Positions 34,801 to 43,397 of a DNA stretch of 62,937 nt are shown one piece after another; position 1 is the first letter of the stretch, and every line of letters starts with the position of its first letter. The position numbers and the translations under genes are program-made. The notes below the pieces were generated by a model, which was not told the DNA's origin, searched no databases, and saw only the letters and a list, made by a program, of their open reading frames with translations. This DNA comes from an uncultured Prevotella sp. Its GTDB lineage: Bacteria; Bacteroidota; Bacteroidia; Bacteroidales; Bacteroidaceae. The stretch lies in NCBI GenBank assembly GCA_900322175.1, contig ONYZ01000007.1, forward strand, positions 1 to 62,937. The letters run 5' to 3'.

Positions 34801-35939
34801 CGATGGATTGTGGTTGGATGCTTAATAATAATAGTGTGTCTACGCCTGCAAATATCAACGTGAGCAAGGATTTGCAGATTAAGGCTGTGCTAGAACCTAT
34901 CCCTGATCTTAAGATAGATCTCACAGCTTCGCGTACTGATAATCGTGCCAAGAGTGTGCAGTATATGTATGCCGGTATGCCAACCACCTTGAGTGGCTCA
35001 TTCAACATGACGACTATCTCTTTGCGAGGTGCACTTGCTGGTATGGGTAATGCCAATAATGGTTATCGCTCTGCCGCTTTCGACCATTTCCGTGAGTTGA
35101 TTCCTGAGTTCCAACAGAGGGTAGGAGATGAGTATTCGGCTGATGTGCTGATTCCTGCTTTATTGTCTGCCTATACATCAGGTGCAGGAAATTCTCAGGA
35201 TATTTTCCCTGCGCTCACGCGCTTGCTTCCCAACTGGAGCATTCGCTATGGTGGCTTGTCAAAGCTGTCTTGGGTTCAGGATCATCTTAAGAGCCTGAAT
35301 ATCAATCATTCTTATAAGAGTGTATATAGTGTTGGTAGCTATGTCAATACCAGCTATTCTACCGTAAGCATCAACGAGGCCTTCTCGCCATTGTTGGGCG
35401 TAGATGCCACTTTCCAGAATGATCTTACTGCAAAGATTGAATATCGCACCACACGTGTACTCAATCTTTCAATGACCAGCATTCAACTCAACGAGTCGCT
35501 TAGCAAGGATTGGGTAGTAGGTCTGGCCTATAAGATCCGCGATTTTAATATCTTTGGTGACAAGGGCAATCGTAAGGTATCCAAGGCCCAGAATCCAAAG
35601 AGAAACAGTAAGTCAGGCGAGGCTAACAAAGCAGGTAATACCCGACAGAATAGCTCTGCAAGAAAGACAGGTGTAAACCACGACCTGAACCTGCGCCTCG
35701 ATGTATCCCTGCGTAAGCAAGCTGCCATCACTCGCGATATTGCTACAGGCGTATCATCTGCTTCGAGTGGCAACTCTGCCTTCAAATTCTCGTTTATGGC
35801 CGATTATACTCTCTCACGCCTGCTTACGCTGACGGCATACTTCGACAGTCAGACCAACACTCCGTTGTTGTCTAGCAATAGTTATCCAACTACTACATAC
35901 GATTTCGGATTATCAATGAAGTTCTCGCTAACACGATAA
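28848..35939 (+). CDS. sprA: SprA/Sov, type IX secretion outer membrane translocon
   Basis: SprA (Sov in Porphyromonas) is the giant 36-strand outer membrane barrel through which type IX secretion cargo passes. The 2363-residue protein has a signal peptide (cut near TYAQ), the early GGVRIKTQGTAELKVG segment, and a long series of amphipathic beta strands ending in SMKFSLTR. A basic, low-complexity stretch lies near residues 1865-1910. No ATG lies near the N-terminus; TTG at 28848, immediately after the ruvA stop, is the likely start. The size is close to known SprA proteins (about 2400-2500). No T9SS cargo was identified in this window. Confidence 0.92.
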   Translation: MVLRRIVRIIVCFLFACVHTYAQRQDSLKARFRIQKTVPVLVHDLDSSVIDLKTPPNIRQTVEYNDSLNVYYIGSKLGDSYLNAPILMTPEEYRKWVEKRALNDFFHKKNAENTQNAGKDKFDLMDMHFDLGPAEKIFGPGGVRIKTQGTAELKVGANIKKTDNPSLPIRNRKNTAFDFDEKVNLNLNGRVGDKVNMNLNYNTDATYDIDAQNLKLKYEGKEDEIIKLVEAGNVSFPSNNSLVKGASSLFGIRTDMQFGRLKLQTVLSQKKSSTKSVSSKGGTQTTAFEMDVADYEENRHFFLSHYFRNRYDQAMSTMPNLTTGVEINRVEIWVTNKTGTTSNTRNIIAVTNLGENSQRVPDNNANDLYTILTTQYADARDIDQTNTVLSTIPDFENGRDYEKLSSARLLTSSEYTINKALGYVSLKSGLQTDQVLAVAFEFTSGGVTYKVGEFAADITETSKALYVKALKNTSNNPQQANWDLMMKNVYYLASKVEKTKFRLDIKYQSDTAGVYLTYIPDQRVKSTTLLKMLGCDRLDNNNKLHPNGYFDFVEGYTVSDGRVFLPSAEPFGEYLRKQLVLNGLSASEAEKYVFSELYDSTKTVAKLVAEKDKYMLIGQYKGSSANVISLGAMNVPHGSVVVTAGGVVLTEGTDYSVNYSAAEVTILNQSIIDAGTNVSVSLESDAEYGMQRKTMLGVNWEYELSKSLQIGGTLMHLSEQALTSKVSMGEEPLSNTLWGLNVNWKQESQWLTSMLNKIPFLHVKQPSHISFTGEFAQLIAGTARGTQDNASYVDDFENTKSYLDMSNPKEWTLSGVPSMFNESGDKTGVTSGYNRALLAWYNVDPIFTRRSSTLTPAHIKSDLNQLSNHYVREVYVKELYPNRDQSTYNGATSTLPILNLAYYPQERGPYNLSLDINSEGKLLQPETKWGGMMRKIDTNDFEQANIEYIEFWLLDPFIYTREDGTAAQYSGDLYFNLGEVSEDILRDGKKFYESGMPVDGSQNFTTTQWGKIPVQATQTYAFATTTGSRKKQDTGYNGLTDEEEQQYGAYSEWLNSVSSIVTNDSILQSWRQDPAGDDYHYFRGSDFDNERKSILERYKRINNPQGNSPETEDQTESYDTSYRSGPDVEDINQDYTLNEYERYYQYKVRISPEILDAYRNGAPPADCFITDMRTSSVKLRNGDTTSVNWYQFRIPLAEYERKVGSISDFTSVRFMRMFMTGFQKPIVLRFGSLDLVRGEWRIYKQSLSNGAESGVLEVSAVNIEENNDKTPVNYVLPPGISRVTDPSQPQLVENNEQALNMVVKGIQRGESKAVYRNINLDLRQYRRMQMFVHANHLVPDATQLQDNQLAVFVRMGSDYKNNYYEYEIPLALTPDRSDYSKYSTADRRAVWPEDNMLDVSLDIFTHLKKMRNQAKAQGIGSFNQVYTDYDPNRPGNKISILGNPTLGEVKVMMIGVRNISGEVKSGEVWVNELRLMDSNNDGGWAASGTMNVQLSDFGTINLSGRYVSDGFGGLEESVMQRSTDTQKEYSVTAQLELGKFFPDKAKVSAPLYYSVTQQEIRPRYNPMDSDMRLSDALDAAADRHERDSIESIAVTKTRNTNFSLSNLRWGLKTKRHPMPYDPANFSFSYSHSHRNTSGKTTVYEKEDQWRGALNYSYSPVYKTWEPFKKLKGKSKWLNFPKALGFNYLPQSVAFNTEMTRNYYELQERDLESIENQSLPLTFSEQFLWNRDFSLRWDFTKNFHFNFQSATRAEIEEPYTPINKDLYPDQYAAWKDSVKQSILNWGTPLDYQQQVTASYQLPLNKLPIFDWLNADASYTGKYTWVRGTELEDGTSLGNTITTNRNLSINSALNLETLYNHIPFLKKVNERFKKSNNKKTSNQRQNTKKPAAKQKISASQKSGAKDSVKVKRDIEKEWWYKPAQSVARVLMMVRSINVSYRTQYSMLLPGFMPNVGDMLGQNKSGSALAPGLDFAFGLVGDGYLDKAMDCGWMLNNNSVSTPANINVSKDLQIKAVLEPIPDLKIDLTASRTDNRAKSVQYMYAGMPTTLSGSFNMTTISLRGALAGMGNANNGYRSAAFDHFRELIPEFQQRVGDEYSADVLIPALLSAYTSGAGNSQDIFPALTRLLPNWSIRYGGLSKLSWVQDHLKSLNINHSYKSVYSVGSYVNTSYSTVSINEAFSPLLGVDATFQNDLTAKIEYRTTRVLNLSMTSIQLNESLSKDWVVGLAYKIRDFNIFGDKGNRKVSKAQNPKRNSKSGEANKAGNTRQNSSARKTGVNHDLNLRLDVSLRKQAAITRDIATGVSSASSGNSAFKFSFMADYTLSRLLTLTAYFDSQTNTPLLSSNSYPTTTYDFGLSMKFSLTR

Positions 35940-35942
35940 AAA

Positions 35943-35966
35943 TATCCCCGCTGATTGGCGGGGATA
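35943..35966. terminator. hairpin between sprA and nadB
   Basis: Stem TATCCCCGC/GCGGGGATA with loop TGATTG between convergent stops. The minus-strand side is followed by TATTTTTA, so it best serves nadB; it may also end sprA. Confidence 0.8.
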
Positions 35967-35971
35967 ATCGT

Positions 35972-37558
35972 TTATTTATCGTAAGCATGTACTGGATAGT
36001 CGGTGGTGTAGTGCAGGCCACGGCACTCCTTACGCTCCAAGGCCCAACGAGTGATGAGATAACCCACATTAATCATATTGCGCAGCTCGCAGATGTCGCG
36101 GGTTGCTCGTACGCGCTTGAACAATCGCTCAGTCTCCTCGTAGAGCATATCCAGACGATCCCAGGCACGGTGTAGGCGCAGGTCTGAACGCACGATACCT
36201 ACGTAGTTCGACATAATTAGATTGACCTCCTTTACACTCTGTGTGATAAGCACCTTCTCCTCATTGGTCATCGTGCCCTCGTCGTTCCACTCGGGCACCT
36301 TCTCATTAAACTCGTAGTAGTCCACATGCTCCAGAGAATTCTTTGCAGCAGTCTCGGCATATACCACAGCCTCTATGAGTGAGTTCGAGGCCAGACGGTT
36401 GCCACCATGCAGACCTGTGCAAGAGCACTCGCCTAAGGCATAGAGGCGTTCGATGCTGGTTTGACCGTTCAGGTCAACCTTGATACCGCCGCACATATAG
36501 TGGGCTGCTGGACGAACTGGGATATAGTCAGTGGTGATGTCGATACCCATCGACAGACATTTCTGATAGATATTTGGGAAGTGTTTCTTTGTCTCGGCTG
36601 GGTCCTTATGGGTTACATCCAGACATACGTGATCCAATCCGTGTATCTTCATCTCCTTATCGATGGCGCGAGCCACGATATCACGTGGAGCCAGCGACAG
36701 ACGCTCGTCATACTTCTCCATGAAGGTCTCACCGTTAGGTAGTTTCAGAATACCGCCATAGCCACGCATGGCCTCTGTGATGAGGTAGGCGGGGTGAGTC
36801 TCTTTGGGATTATGAAGCACAGTGGGGTGGAACTGTACAAATTCCATGTCGGCCACTGTTCCCTTGGCGCGATATACCATTGCTATTCCATCACCAGTAG
36901 CGATGACAGGGTTAGAGGTTGTTACATATACGGCACCGCAACCACCAGTACACATCACGGTCATTTTGGCTAGATATGTGTCTACTTTCTGTGTCTCAGG
37001 GTTCAGCACGTAGGCACCGTAGCACTGGATGTTGGGCGAGCGGCGTGTAACGCGTACGCCCAGATGGTGCTGGGTGATAATCTCCACGGCAAAGTGGTCT
37101 TCTTTGATGTCGATATTGGGATTGTTGCGTACAGCCTCCATCAGTCCGCGCTGAATCTCAGCACCAGTATCGTCCTTGTGGTGCAGGATGCGGAACTCTG
37201 AGTGTCCTCCTTCACGATGCAAATCGAACTTTCCTTCGTTGGTTTTGTCGAAGTTTACACCCCAGTTTACCAATTCGCGGATTTGTTCTGGTGCCATTTT
37301 TACTACTTGTTCTACGGCTTTTGGGTCACTGATGTAGTCACCTGCAATCATAGTGTCCTCAATATGTTTCTCGAAGTTGTCGAGTTCGAGATTGGTCACC
37401 GATGCAACACCGCCCTGAGCAAATGATGTGTTGGCCTCGTCAAGCGAGGTCTTGCATATCATACATACCCTGCCTTTGTTGGCGCGAGCCACTTTTAATG
37501 CGTAGCTCATACCTGCTACGCCGGCTCCTATCACTAGGAAATCATACTTGTATACCAT
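35972..37558 (-). CDS. nadB: L-aspartate oxidase
   Basis: NadB oxidises L-aspartate to iminoaspartate, the first step of NAD synthesis. The 528-residue flavoprotein shows the FAD site FLVIGAGVAGMSYAL, the segment SFAQGGVASV, HREGGHSEFRILH with substrate-binding residues, RPAAHYMCGGI and the ALGECSCTGLHGGNRLASNSL block near the second FAD contact. The frame opens at 37594 but MVYKYDFLVIG at 37558 is the family start. A -7 element (TAATTTTG, 37599-37592, minus strand) precedes it. nadA and nadC are not adjacent. Confidence 0.94.
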   Translation of the reverse strand: MVYKYDFLVIGAGVAGMSYALKVARANKGRVCMICKTSLDEANTSFAQGGVASVTNLELDNFEKHIEDTMIAGDYISDPKAVEQVVKMAPEQIRELVNWGVNFDKTNEGKFDLHREGGHSEFRILHHKDDTGAEIQRGLMEAVRNNPNIDIKEDHFAVEIITQHHLGVRVTRRSPNIQCYGAYVLNPETQKVDTYLAKMTVMCTGGCGAVYVTTSNPVIATGDGIAMVYRAKGTVADMEFVQFHPTVLHNPKETHPAYLITEAMRGYGGILKLPNGETFMEKYDERLSLAPRDIVARAIDKEMKIHGLDHVCLDVTHKDPAETKKHFPNIYQKCLSMGIDITTDYIPVRPAAHYMCGGIKVDLNGQTSIERLYALGECSCTGLHGGNRLASNSLIEAVVYAETAAKNSLEHVDYYEFNEKVPEWNDEGTMTNEEKVLITQSVKEVNLIMSNYVGIVRSDLRLHRAWDRLDMLYEETERLFKRVRATRDICELRNMINVGYLITRWALERKECRGLHYTTDYPVHAYDK

Positions 37559-37618
37559 ACTACTGATATTGTAATTGTCACAAATCTGCTGCAAAATTAC
37601 TTAAAATTTCGAATATTC

Positions 37619-37649
37619 TTTGCTTCTTGACGATTTTTTTGTATCTTTG
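37619..37649 (+). promoter_or_regulatory. promoter for CarboxypepD_reg-dacB-serB operon
   Basis: TTTG at 37619-37622, 19-bp spacer, TATCTTTG at 37642-37649. Confidence 0.85.
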
Positions 37650-37700
37650 CCCTCGTAGAAGAGGGTAAAAATAGTAAAATGATACCAAACAATTACAACA

Positions 37701-38915
37701 ATGAAACGACTAGTGCTTATATTAATGTTGATGGTTCCGATGGTGGTTCTGGCGCAACAGACGACCATTGGTGGAATCGTTATTGACGAGAAAACGGGGC
37801 GTCCGCTTTCTCAAGTTAGTGTATCGGTAGGCAGAATTTCTGTCGTAACAAACGAGGATGGAGCCTTCACTCTTAAGTTGGCCGAAATGCCACGAAATCT
37901 TACCGTGTCGCATCTTGGCTATAAATCTAGGGAAGTAACCCTTGAGGCTGGCAAGACAGAATCGCTGAAGATCAGACTCCAGCCCACTGTTATCCATTTG
38001 CGCGAGGTTGTGGTTCGTACTGGTAATCCGCGCGAGCTAGTTGATATAGCAATTAAAAAGATTCCAGACAACTACAGCCGTCAGCCTGAGTTGCTTAAGG
38101 CCTTCTATCGCGAGACAGCTATGAAGCGCAAGCACTTTATCTATGTGGCTGAAGGTGTAGAGGATATGTATAAGACTAGCTACACTCGTGGTATCGGTCG
38201 AGATAGGGTTGCTATTATAAAAGGTCGCCGATTGCTCAGTCAGAAGCAGGGTGATACATTGGGACTCAAGGTAATAGGTGGTCCCGTGCTTCCAGTTCAA
38301 CTTGATGTGGTTAAGAACTATGAGCTACTGCTTAATCCGGAAGAATTAGATGCATATAGCTACAGCTGGGGCACACCAGAGTTTATTAACGACCGCATGC
38401 AGATGGTGGTGCTAATCGAACCTAAGTATAAGAAAGATTGGGCATTATATCACGGCAAACTGTATATTGACAACGAGCGATTGGCTTTTACCCGTGTCGA
38501 ACTTAGTCTGGATATGAGCGATAAGGAGAAGGCTACTCGTACTATGCTAGTGCGCAAGCCTATCGGTGTCAGGTTCAAACCTCGCGAACTCACCTGTGTG
38601 GTCGACTATCGTTATGCTGATGGTGTTACCCGCATCAGTTACCTGCGCAATACGTTCAGGTTCAACTGCGACTGGAAGAAACGATTGTTCAGCACATCGT
38701 TCACTGCTACTTGCGAGATGGCTGTTACCGACCGTCAGACTGAGAATGTTCACCCCATTGCAAGCCGTAATTCTTTCGACTCGCGCGATTCTTATTATGA
38801 TAAGGTGGAATATTTCTTGGATCCAGAGTACTGGAGCAACTATAACATTATAGAACCCTCAGAATCGCTTGATAAGGCGATACGCAAACTGGTATCAACG
38901 TACCAGCGAAATTGA
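37701..38915 (+). CDS. CarboxypepD_reg-like envelope protein
   Basis: A 404-residue exported protein with signal peptide (to VVLAQ), a carboxypeptidase regulatory-like beta-sandwich at about residues 23-105 (GGIVIDEKTGRPLSQVSVS, then VTNEDGAFTLKL and VSHLGYKSRE), and a C-terminal domain of about 290 residues found in many Bacteroidota proteins without known activity. Unlike SusC-type proteins it has no plug or barrel. It lies 13 bases before dacB in an operon with cell-wall and serine genes. Confidence 0.8.
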   Translation: MKRLVLILMLMVPMVVLAQQTTIGGIVIDEKTGRPLSQVSVSVGRISVVTNEDGAFTLKLAEMPRNLTVSHLGYKSREVTLEAGKTESLKIRLQPTVIHLREVVVRTGNPRELVDIAIKKIPDNYSRQPELLKAFYRETAMKRKHFIYVAEGVEDMYKTSYTRGIGRDRVAIIKGRRLLSQKQGDTLGLKVIGGPVLPVQLDVVKNYELLLNPEELDAYSYSWGTPEFINDRMQMVVLIEPKYKKDWALYHGKLYIDNERLAFTRVELSLDMSDKEKATRTMLVRKPIGVRFKPRELTCVVDYRYADGVTRISYLRNTFRFNCDWKKRLFSTSFTATCEMAVTDRQTENVHPIASRNSFDSRDSYYDKVEYFLDPEYWSNYNIIEPSESLDKAIRKLVSTYQRN

Positions 38916-38928
38916 TTGAATAACAATA

Positions 38929-40158
38929 ATGAAGAAGAATTATAGAAATTGGATATTAGCACTTTTATTAATGAGCTCTATTGGCAGTCTACATGCACAG
39001 ACAGCCGATATGCTCGCAGTAGATACAACCCAAGTAGACACGGCTGAGGTAGAACTACCTTGGCCGCAAAACTTACAAGCCCGTCTCGATTCGCTTACCA
39101 AGGATCGTATGTTCAACTCTACTCAGTTGGGGCTGATGGTTTACGACCTTACCGACGACTCCACGCTGTATCGTTTCAATGCCCGTCAGACCATGCGTCC
39201 GGCTTCTACCATGAAACTGATCACATCCATTTCGGCCCTCGATCATCTGGGTGCCAGATATAATTTCCGTACCTCTTTATATTATATAGGATCGGTCAAG
39301 GACAGTGTGCTTACTGGCGATTTGTATTGTGTTGGCGGTATGGACCCCCTGTTCGATACCAGTGATATGCATGCTTTTGCAGAGAGTGTCAAAGCGCTGG
39401 GTATTCATACCTTACGAGGAAAAATTGTCGAGGTACGCGGCTTCAAGGATAGCGACTTGCTTGGTGAAGGTTGGTGCTGGGATGACGACAATCCTACGCT
39501 ATCACCACTTCTTATCGATGAGAAGGATGAGTTTGCCAACCGGCTGGCTCAGATGCTAGCTAAGGATAGTATCTTTGTCGACGGTCCCGCTACCACTGGT
39601 ACTCTGCCAAAGAACGCCCTACTGCTGTGTTCTCGTAGCCATCAGTTGGTTGATGTGCTCGAACCGATGATGAAGAACAGCGACAACCTCTATGCTGAGT
39701 CGATGTTCTATCAGCTTGCAGCATCTACTGGTGCCAGTCCTGCTAAGGCCTCTCATGCTCGTCAGATGATTCAGAAGACACTGCAGAAGGCTGGTGTGGC
39801 AGGACAGTATAAGATTGCCGACGGTAGCGGACTGTCGCTGTATAATTACGTTACACCCGAACTGTTGACAAAGCTTCTCATCTATGCCTATAGCAAGTCG
39901 GGCATCATTCGCTATCTGTATGTATCCCTGCCGATAGCGGGCGAGGATGGAACACTTAAGAAGCGCATGAAGGACTCGGCGGCACATCTTAATGTACGTG
40001 CCAAGACTGGTACCGTCACTGGTGTGTCATCGCTGGCAGGCTATGCGTTGGCTGCCAACAATCACATGCTGGCGTTCTGCATCATCAATCAGGGTGTTAT
40101 GAAGGCCGATGATGGCCGTAATTTTCAAGATAAAGTATGTAAGGCATTGTGTAAGTGA
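38929..40158 (+). CDS. dacB: D-alanyl-D-alanine carboxypeptidase/endopeptidase (PBP4 type)
   Basis: A class C low-mass penicillin-binding protein that trims peptidoglycan peptides in the periplasm. The 409-residue protein has a signal peptide (to LHAQ) and the three catalytic motifs: S93-x-x-K96 in PASTMKL, SDN at about 251 and KTG at about 357 (AKTGTVTG). It is shorter than E. coli PBP4 (477), mainly in the inserted domains between the first two motifs. Probably the second gene of the operon from 37701. Confidence 0.92.
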   Translation: MKKNYRNWILALLLMSSIGSLHAQTADMLAVDTTQVDTAEVELPWPQNLQARLDSLTKDRMFNSTQLGLMVYDLTDDSTLYRFNARQTMRPASTMKLITSISALDHLGARYNFRTSLYYIGSVKDSVLTGDLYCVGGMDPLFDTSDMHAFAESVKALGIHTLRGKIVEVRGFKDSDLLGEGWCWDDDNPTLSPLLIDEKDEFANRLAQMLAKDSIFVDGPATTGTLPKNALLLCSRSHQLVDVLEPMMKNSDNLYAESMFYQLAASTGASPAKASHARQMIQKTLQKAGVAGQYKIADGSGLSLYNYVTPELLTKLLIYAYSKSGIIRYLYVSLPIAGEDGTLKKRMKDSAAHLNVRAKTGTVTGVSSLAGYALAANNHMLAFCIINQGVMKADDGRNFQDKVCKALCK

Positions 40159-40183
40159 TTGATAATTGACAATTGATAATTAT
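40158..40183. repeat. AATTGACAATTGATAATT intergenic repeat
   Basis: An AT-rich imperfect tandem of ATTGATAATTG units between dacB and serB. Similar sequence is inside lpd (26011-26036) and before an acyltransferase gene (55889-55923). Confidence 0.65.
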
Positions 40184-40189
40184 ATAGAG

Positions 40190-41419
40190 ATGAAGAAAGA
40201 GCAAATATTAGTTAGAATTACAGGTCAGGATCGTCCAGGACTCACAGCATCGGTGATGGGCATCCTTGCAAAGTACGATGCACAGATTCTCGACATCGGT
40301 CAGGCCGATATCCACTCTACACTCTCGTTGGGTATCCTTATCCGTATGGATGAGACCAACTCTGGTCAGGTAATGAAGGAGTTGCTCTTCAAGGCCACTG
40401 AACTTGGTGTACAGATTGGATTCTCGCCAATCAGCGACGATGAGTACGAAGACTGGGTGGGCCATCAGGGCAAGAATCGCTATATCCTTACGGTGATGGG
40501 GCGCCAGCTGGAGGCTCGTCAGATAGAGGCTGCAACCTCTGTCATCGCTGAACAGGGATTGAACATCGACTCGATTATCCGCCTCACAGGTCGTAAGAGT
40601 ATCAAGAATCCCGCTAAGCACATCCGTGCTTGTATCGAGTTCTCGCTGCGTGGCGAACCCAAGGACCGTCAGGATATGCAGTCAAAACTGATGAAACTGT
40701 CTAGCGAGATGGAAATCGATTTCTCATTCCAGCGCGATGATATGTTCCGTCGCATGCGCCGACTGATATGCTTCGATATGGATTCGACGCTTATCCAGAC
40801 CGAGTGTATCGACGAACTGGCCGAGCGCAATGGGGTGGGCGACCAGGTTCGCGCTATCACTGAGAGCGCTATGCGTGGTGAGATTGATTTCAAAGAGAGC
40901 TTCACCCGTCGTGTCAGTCTGCTCAAGGGGCTCGATGTCAGTGTGATGCAGGAGATAGCCGAAAAGTTGCCTATCACCGAGGGTGTCGATCGACTTATGA
41001 CAACCCTTAAGCGATATGGTTATAAGATTGCCATCCTCTCTGGAGGATTTACATATTTTGGCGAGTATCTGCAGCGTCGCTATGGTATCGATTATGTGTA
41101 TGCCAACGAGCTCGAGATTGGCGACGACGGCAAACTGACAGGTCGATACGTGGGCGAGATAGTTGACGGTCATCGTAAGGCCGAACTGCTAAAGCTCATT
41201 GCTCAGGTAGAGAAGGTGAACTTGGCTCAGACCATTGCCGTGGGCGATGGTGCCAACGACCTGCCTATGATCAGCGAGGCCGGACTTGGTATAGCCTTCC
41301 ACGCCAAACCACGTGTGGTAGCTAATGCCGAACAGAGCATCAACACCATTGGTCTTGATGGCGTACTCTATTTCTTAGGATTCAAGGATTCATATCTAGG
41401 CGACCAAGGTGTAATGTAA
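40190..41419 (+). CDS. serB: phosphoserine phosphatase with N-terminal ACT domains
   Basis: Final enzyme of serine synthesis. The 409-residue protein has two ACT-like domains (about 5-80 and 97-175) that may bind serine as feedback signal, then a HAD phosphatase domain: nucleophile D196 in FDMDSTL, LSGGFTYF motif and GDGANDLPM. Serine feeds glycine, so it is metabolically related to the gcv operon. The frame opens at 40166 in the AT repeat; ATG 40190 begins the ACT domain. The broken porin gene starts one base after the stop. Confidence 0.93.
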   Translation: MKKEQILVRITGQDRPGLTASVMGILAKYDAQILDIGQADIHSTLSLGILIRMDETNSGQVMKELLFKATELGVQIGFSPISDDEYEDWVGHQGKNRYILTVMGRQLEARQIEAATSVIAEQGLNIDSIIRLTGRKSIKNPAKHIRACIEFSLRGEPKDRQDMQSKLMKLSSEMEIDFSFQRDDMFRRMRRLICFDMDSTLIQTECIDELAERNGVGDQVRAITESAMRGEIDFKESFTRRVSLLKGLDVSVMQEIAEKLPITEGVDRLMTTLKRYGYKIAILSGGFTYFGEYLQRRYGIDYVYANELEIGDDGKLTGRYVGEIVDGHRKAELLKLIAQVEKVNLAQTIAVGDGANDLPMISEAGLGIAFHAKPRVVANAEQSINTIGLDGVLYFLGFKDSYLGDQGVM

Positions 41420-41420
41420 C

Positions 41421-42451
41421 ATGAAAAAACATTTCATTTTTATGGCAGTCGGACTTGCCTTATCCACTGCCGTTTGGGCCCATGACGAGCCCAAACTAGT
41501 TGTTAAGCCCTCTGGACGTATCCTTATGGACGCATCCTATGTCCATTCCGATTATCAGGAAGACCAGCTTAGGAGCGGTGTTGGTATTCCCGATATGCGT
41601 GTGGGTGTAGGCTTTACCTATGGCCAGTGGAAGGGTAAAATCGATATGGGATATGCCTATGGTAAGTATGGAGGAACCTCAGAGCAATGCCGCGTTTAAT
41701 ATCGATCGTATGCCTGGCCTGATGTTCGAGCACACTGATGCAAAAGCACTGGCCACACTCAGCTTGGTGGTTGAGACTGATGCCATGAAGCAGACCGCCG
41801 ACAAAACTGGCGATGAAGCTGTGGGTGCACTTACCCGTTTGGTATATCATCCTTTCACAGAGCGTGGCAAGATGTTTCATGTAGGTATCAGCGGTGGTAT
41901 TGAGGGTGCTCGTTACAGTAGCGATGAGGCTCTTAACCACAAGCAGTTCACACTCACCAGTCGCTGGCCTATGCGTGTGGCCAAGGTCGATGCCCAACAG
42001 GCAGTAATAACCGATGCCAAGGTGATGTATAAGTTCTCGCCCGAAGTTCTTTACTCTAGCGGACGCTTTGCTGTGGCTGGTCAGTACTTCTGGAATCGTA
42101 TTACTCGTTCCAATGGTCTGCCCAGCTTCACAGGCAGTGGCGCCTATGTCACCCTGCGTGGTCTGATTAAGGGGCGCAACTATAGCTATACCATGAATGA
42201 TGGTGGACTGGCTACCCCCGATTCAGGTAATATGGAGCTCTGTCTGCAGTACAACTACACGTCGCTTTCCGATGCCAGTGCTGGCATCCGTGGTGGCTAT
42301 CTCAACGATTGGGCCGTATGTTTATAACTACTATCCCAATAAGTATATGATATGGCGTGTGCGTGCCTCGCTCACTAATGTTACCAACCGTAGTGGCTTC
42401 GACGATAATAACGTCAGCATCCTTGAGACCCGTTTCCAGGTGAAGTTCTAA
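41421..42451 (+). pseudogene. frameshifted outer membrane porin (phosphate-selective porin-like)
   Basis: Three frames together make one porin-like barrel. Segment 1 (from 41421) has a signal peptide (to VWAH) and the opening strands VKPSGRILMDASYV but stops at 41699. Segment 2 (homology from about 41690 in another frame) continues NAAFNIDRMPGLMFEHTDAK and stops at 42327. Segment 3 supplies the C-terminal strands YNYYPNKYMIWRV and ends QVKF at 42451. About 50-70 residues seem missing at the first junction, suggesting an internal deletion plus a frameshift; the second junction looks like a small indel near 42315. Assembly errors cannot be excluded. Confidence 0.75.
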
Positions 42452-42475
42452 TTTATTAACAATAAAAACCTTGTT

Positions 42476-43243
42476 ATGAAAAAGTTATTGATGATAGCTG
42501 TTCTTTTGACAACAGCCGTATGTGCTCAGGCACAAAGTGAAGCCGAACCGTATTTTACCACCAAGCAGATGCCTGATATGCTCAAGTGGTGCCCAGCGCC
42601 ACCTGATACCACAGGTCCGCACTTTGCTTACGACATTATGCAGTACTTCTGGGGCAAGCAGATGCGCAACTGTAAGGAGCGTGCCGACATTGCCATCCGC
42701 GATGCAGTGTACGGTCTCGACTGTATTATCCGTGAGTTTAGCGAGCCTTTCGGACTCCAGATTTCGATGGAAGAAACTCCTGAAATATACAAGGTGCTGC
42801 GCGATGGTACAGCCACTTGCGATAGTATCTGTACCGTTCCCAAGCGCTATTACATGCGCAAGCGTCCGTTTATGCGTTTCAACGAGGCAACGCTCTACCC
42901 GGCCGATGAGCCCGCACTGCGCAAGAACGGTAGCTACCCCTCAGGTCATACCCTGTTAGGTTGGAGTTCGGCCCTGTTGCTGTCTGAGATCAATCCCGAT
43001 CGTGCCGATACCATCCTGGCTCGTGGTTTGATGTATGGCGAGAGTCGTGTTATCGTAGGTGCCCACTGGCAGAGCGATGTCGATGCTGCCCGTCTGGCTG
43101 CCTCGGCTGCCTATGCACGTCTGCACACCAGTGAGCGCTTCCTCTCGCAGATGCGACTGGCCCGTCAGGAATTCCGTGTAAAGATGGGACTTGCCACACC
43201 AGCCGAAATAAAAGTCTACAAAAAGGCTCATGCTAAGAAGTAA
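42476..43243 (+). CDS. class A non-specific acid phosphatase (PAP2 family)
   Basis: A periplasmic phosphatase of 255 residues with signal peptide (to CAQA). The PAP2 signature is complete: K-x6-RP in KRYYMRKRP, the central PSGH in GSYPSGHTLLG (a class A mark) and SR-x5-H-x3-D in ESRVIVGAHWQSD. It likely removes phosphate from organic phosphate esters, which fits a neighbour that once encoded a phosphate-type porin. Confidence 0.9.
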   Translation: MKKLLMIAVLLTTAVCAQAQSEAEPYFTTKQMPDMLKWCPAPPDTTGPHFAYDIMQYFWGKQMRNCKERADIAIRDAVYGLDCIIREFSEPFGLQISMEETPEIYKVLRDGTATCDSICTVPKRYYMRKRPFMRFNEATLYPADEPALRKNGSYPSGHTLLGWSSALLLSEINPDRADTILARGLMYGESRVIVGAHWQSDVDAARLAASAAYARLHTSERFLSQMRLARQEFRVKMGLATPAEIKVYKKAHAKK

Positions 43244-43264
43244 ATTTTCAGTCTAATTTTATTG

Positions 43265-43327
43265 TTTTGTTGTTACCACGATTGCTATTTCCTGTATATC
43301 AAATAGTTACAGGTGGTAACAACAAAA
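43265..43327. repeat. 15-bp perfect inverted repeat with inner stem
   Basis: TTTTGTTGTTACCAC (43265-43279) pairs perfectly with GTGGTAACAACAAAA (43313-43327). The interior has a second stem CTATTT/AAATAG (43285-43306). It lies after the phosphatase gene and upstream of the module 2 promoter and could be a terminator or an element of the module. Confidence 0.8.
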
Positions 43328-43397
43328 TTTTAGGTGGCAATAAAGCTCAATATTTGACATAAAATGCTAAAAACGCTCTAAATTTCTTGGCAAAAAG

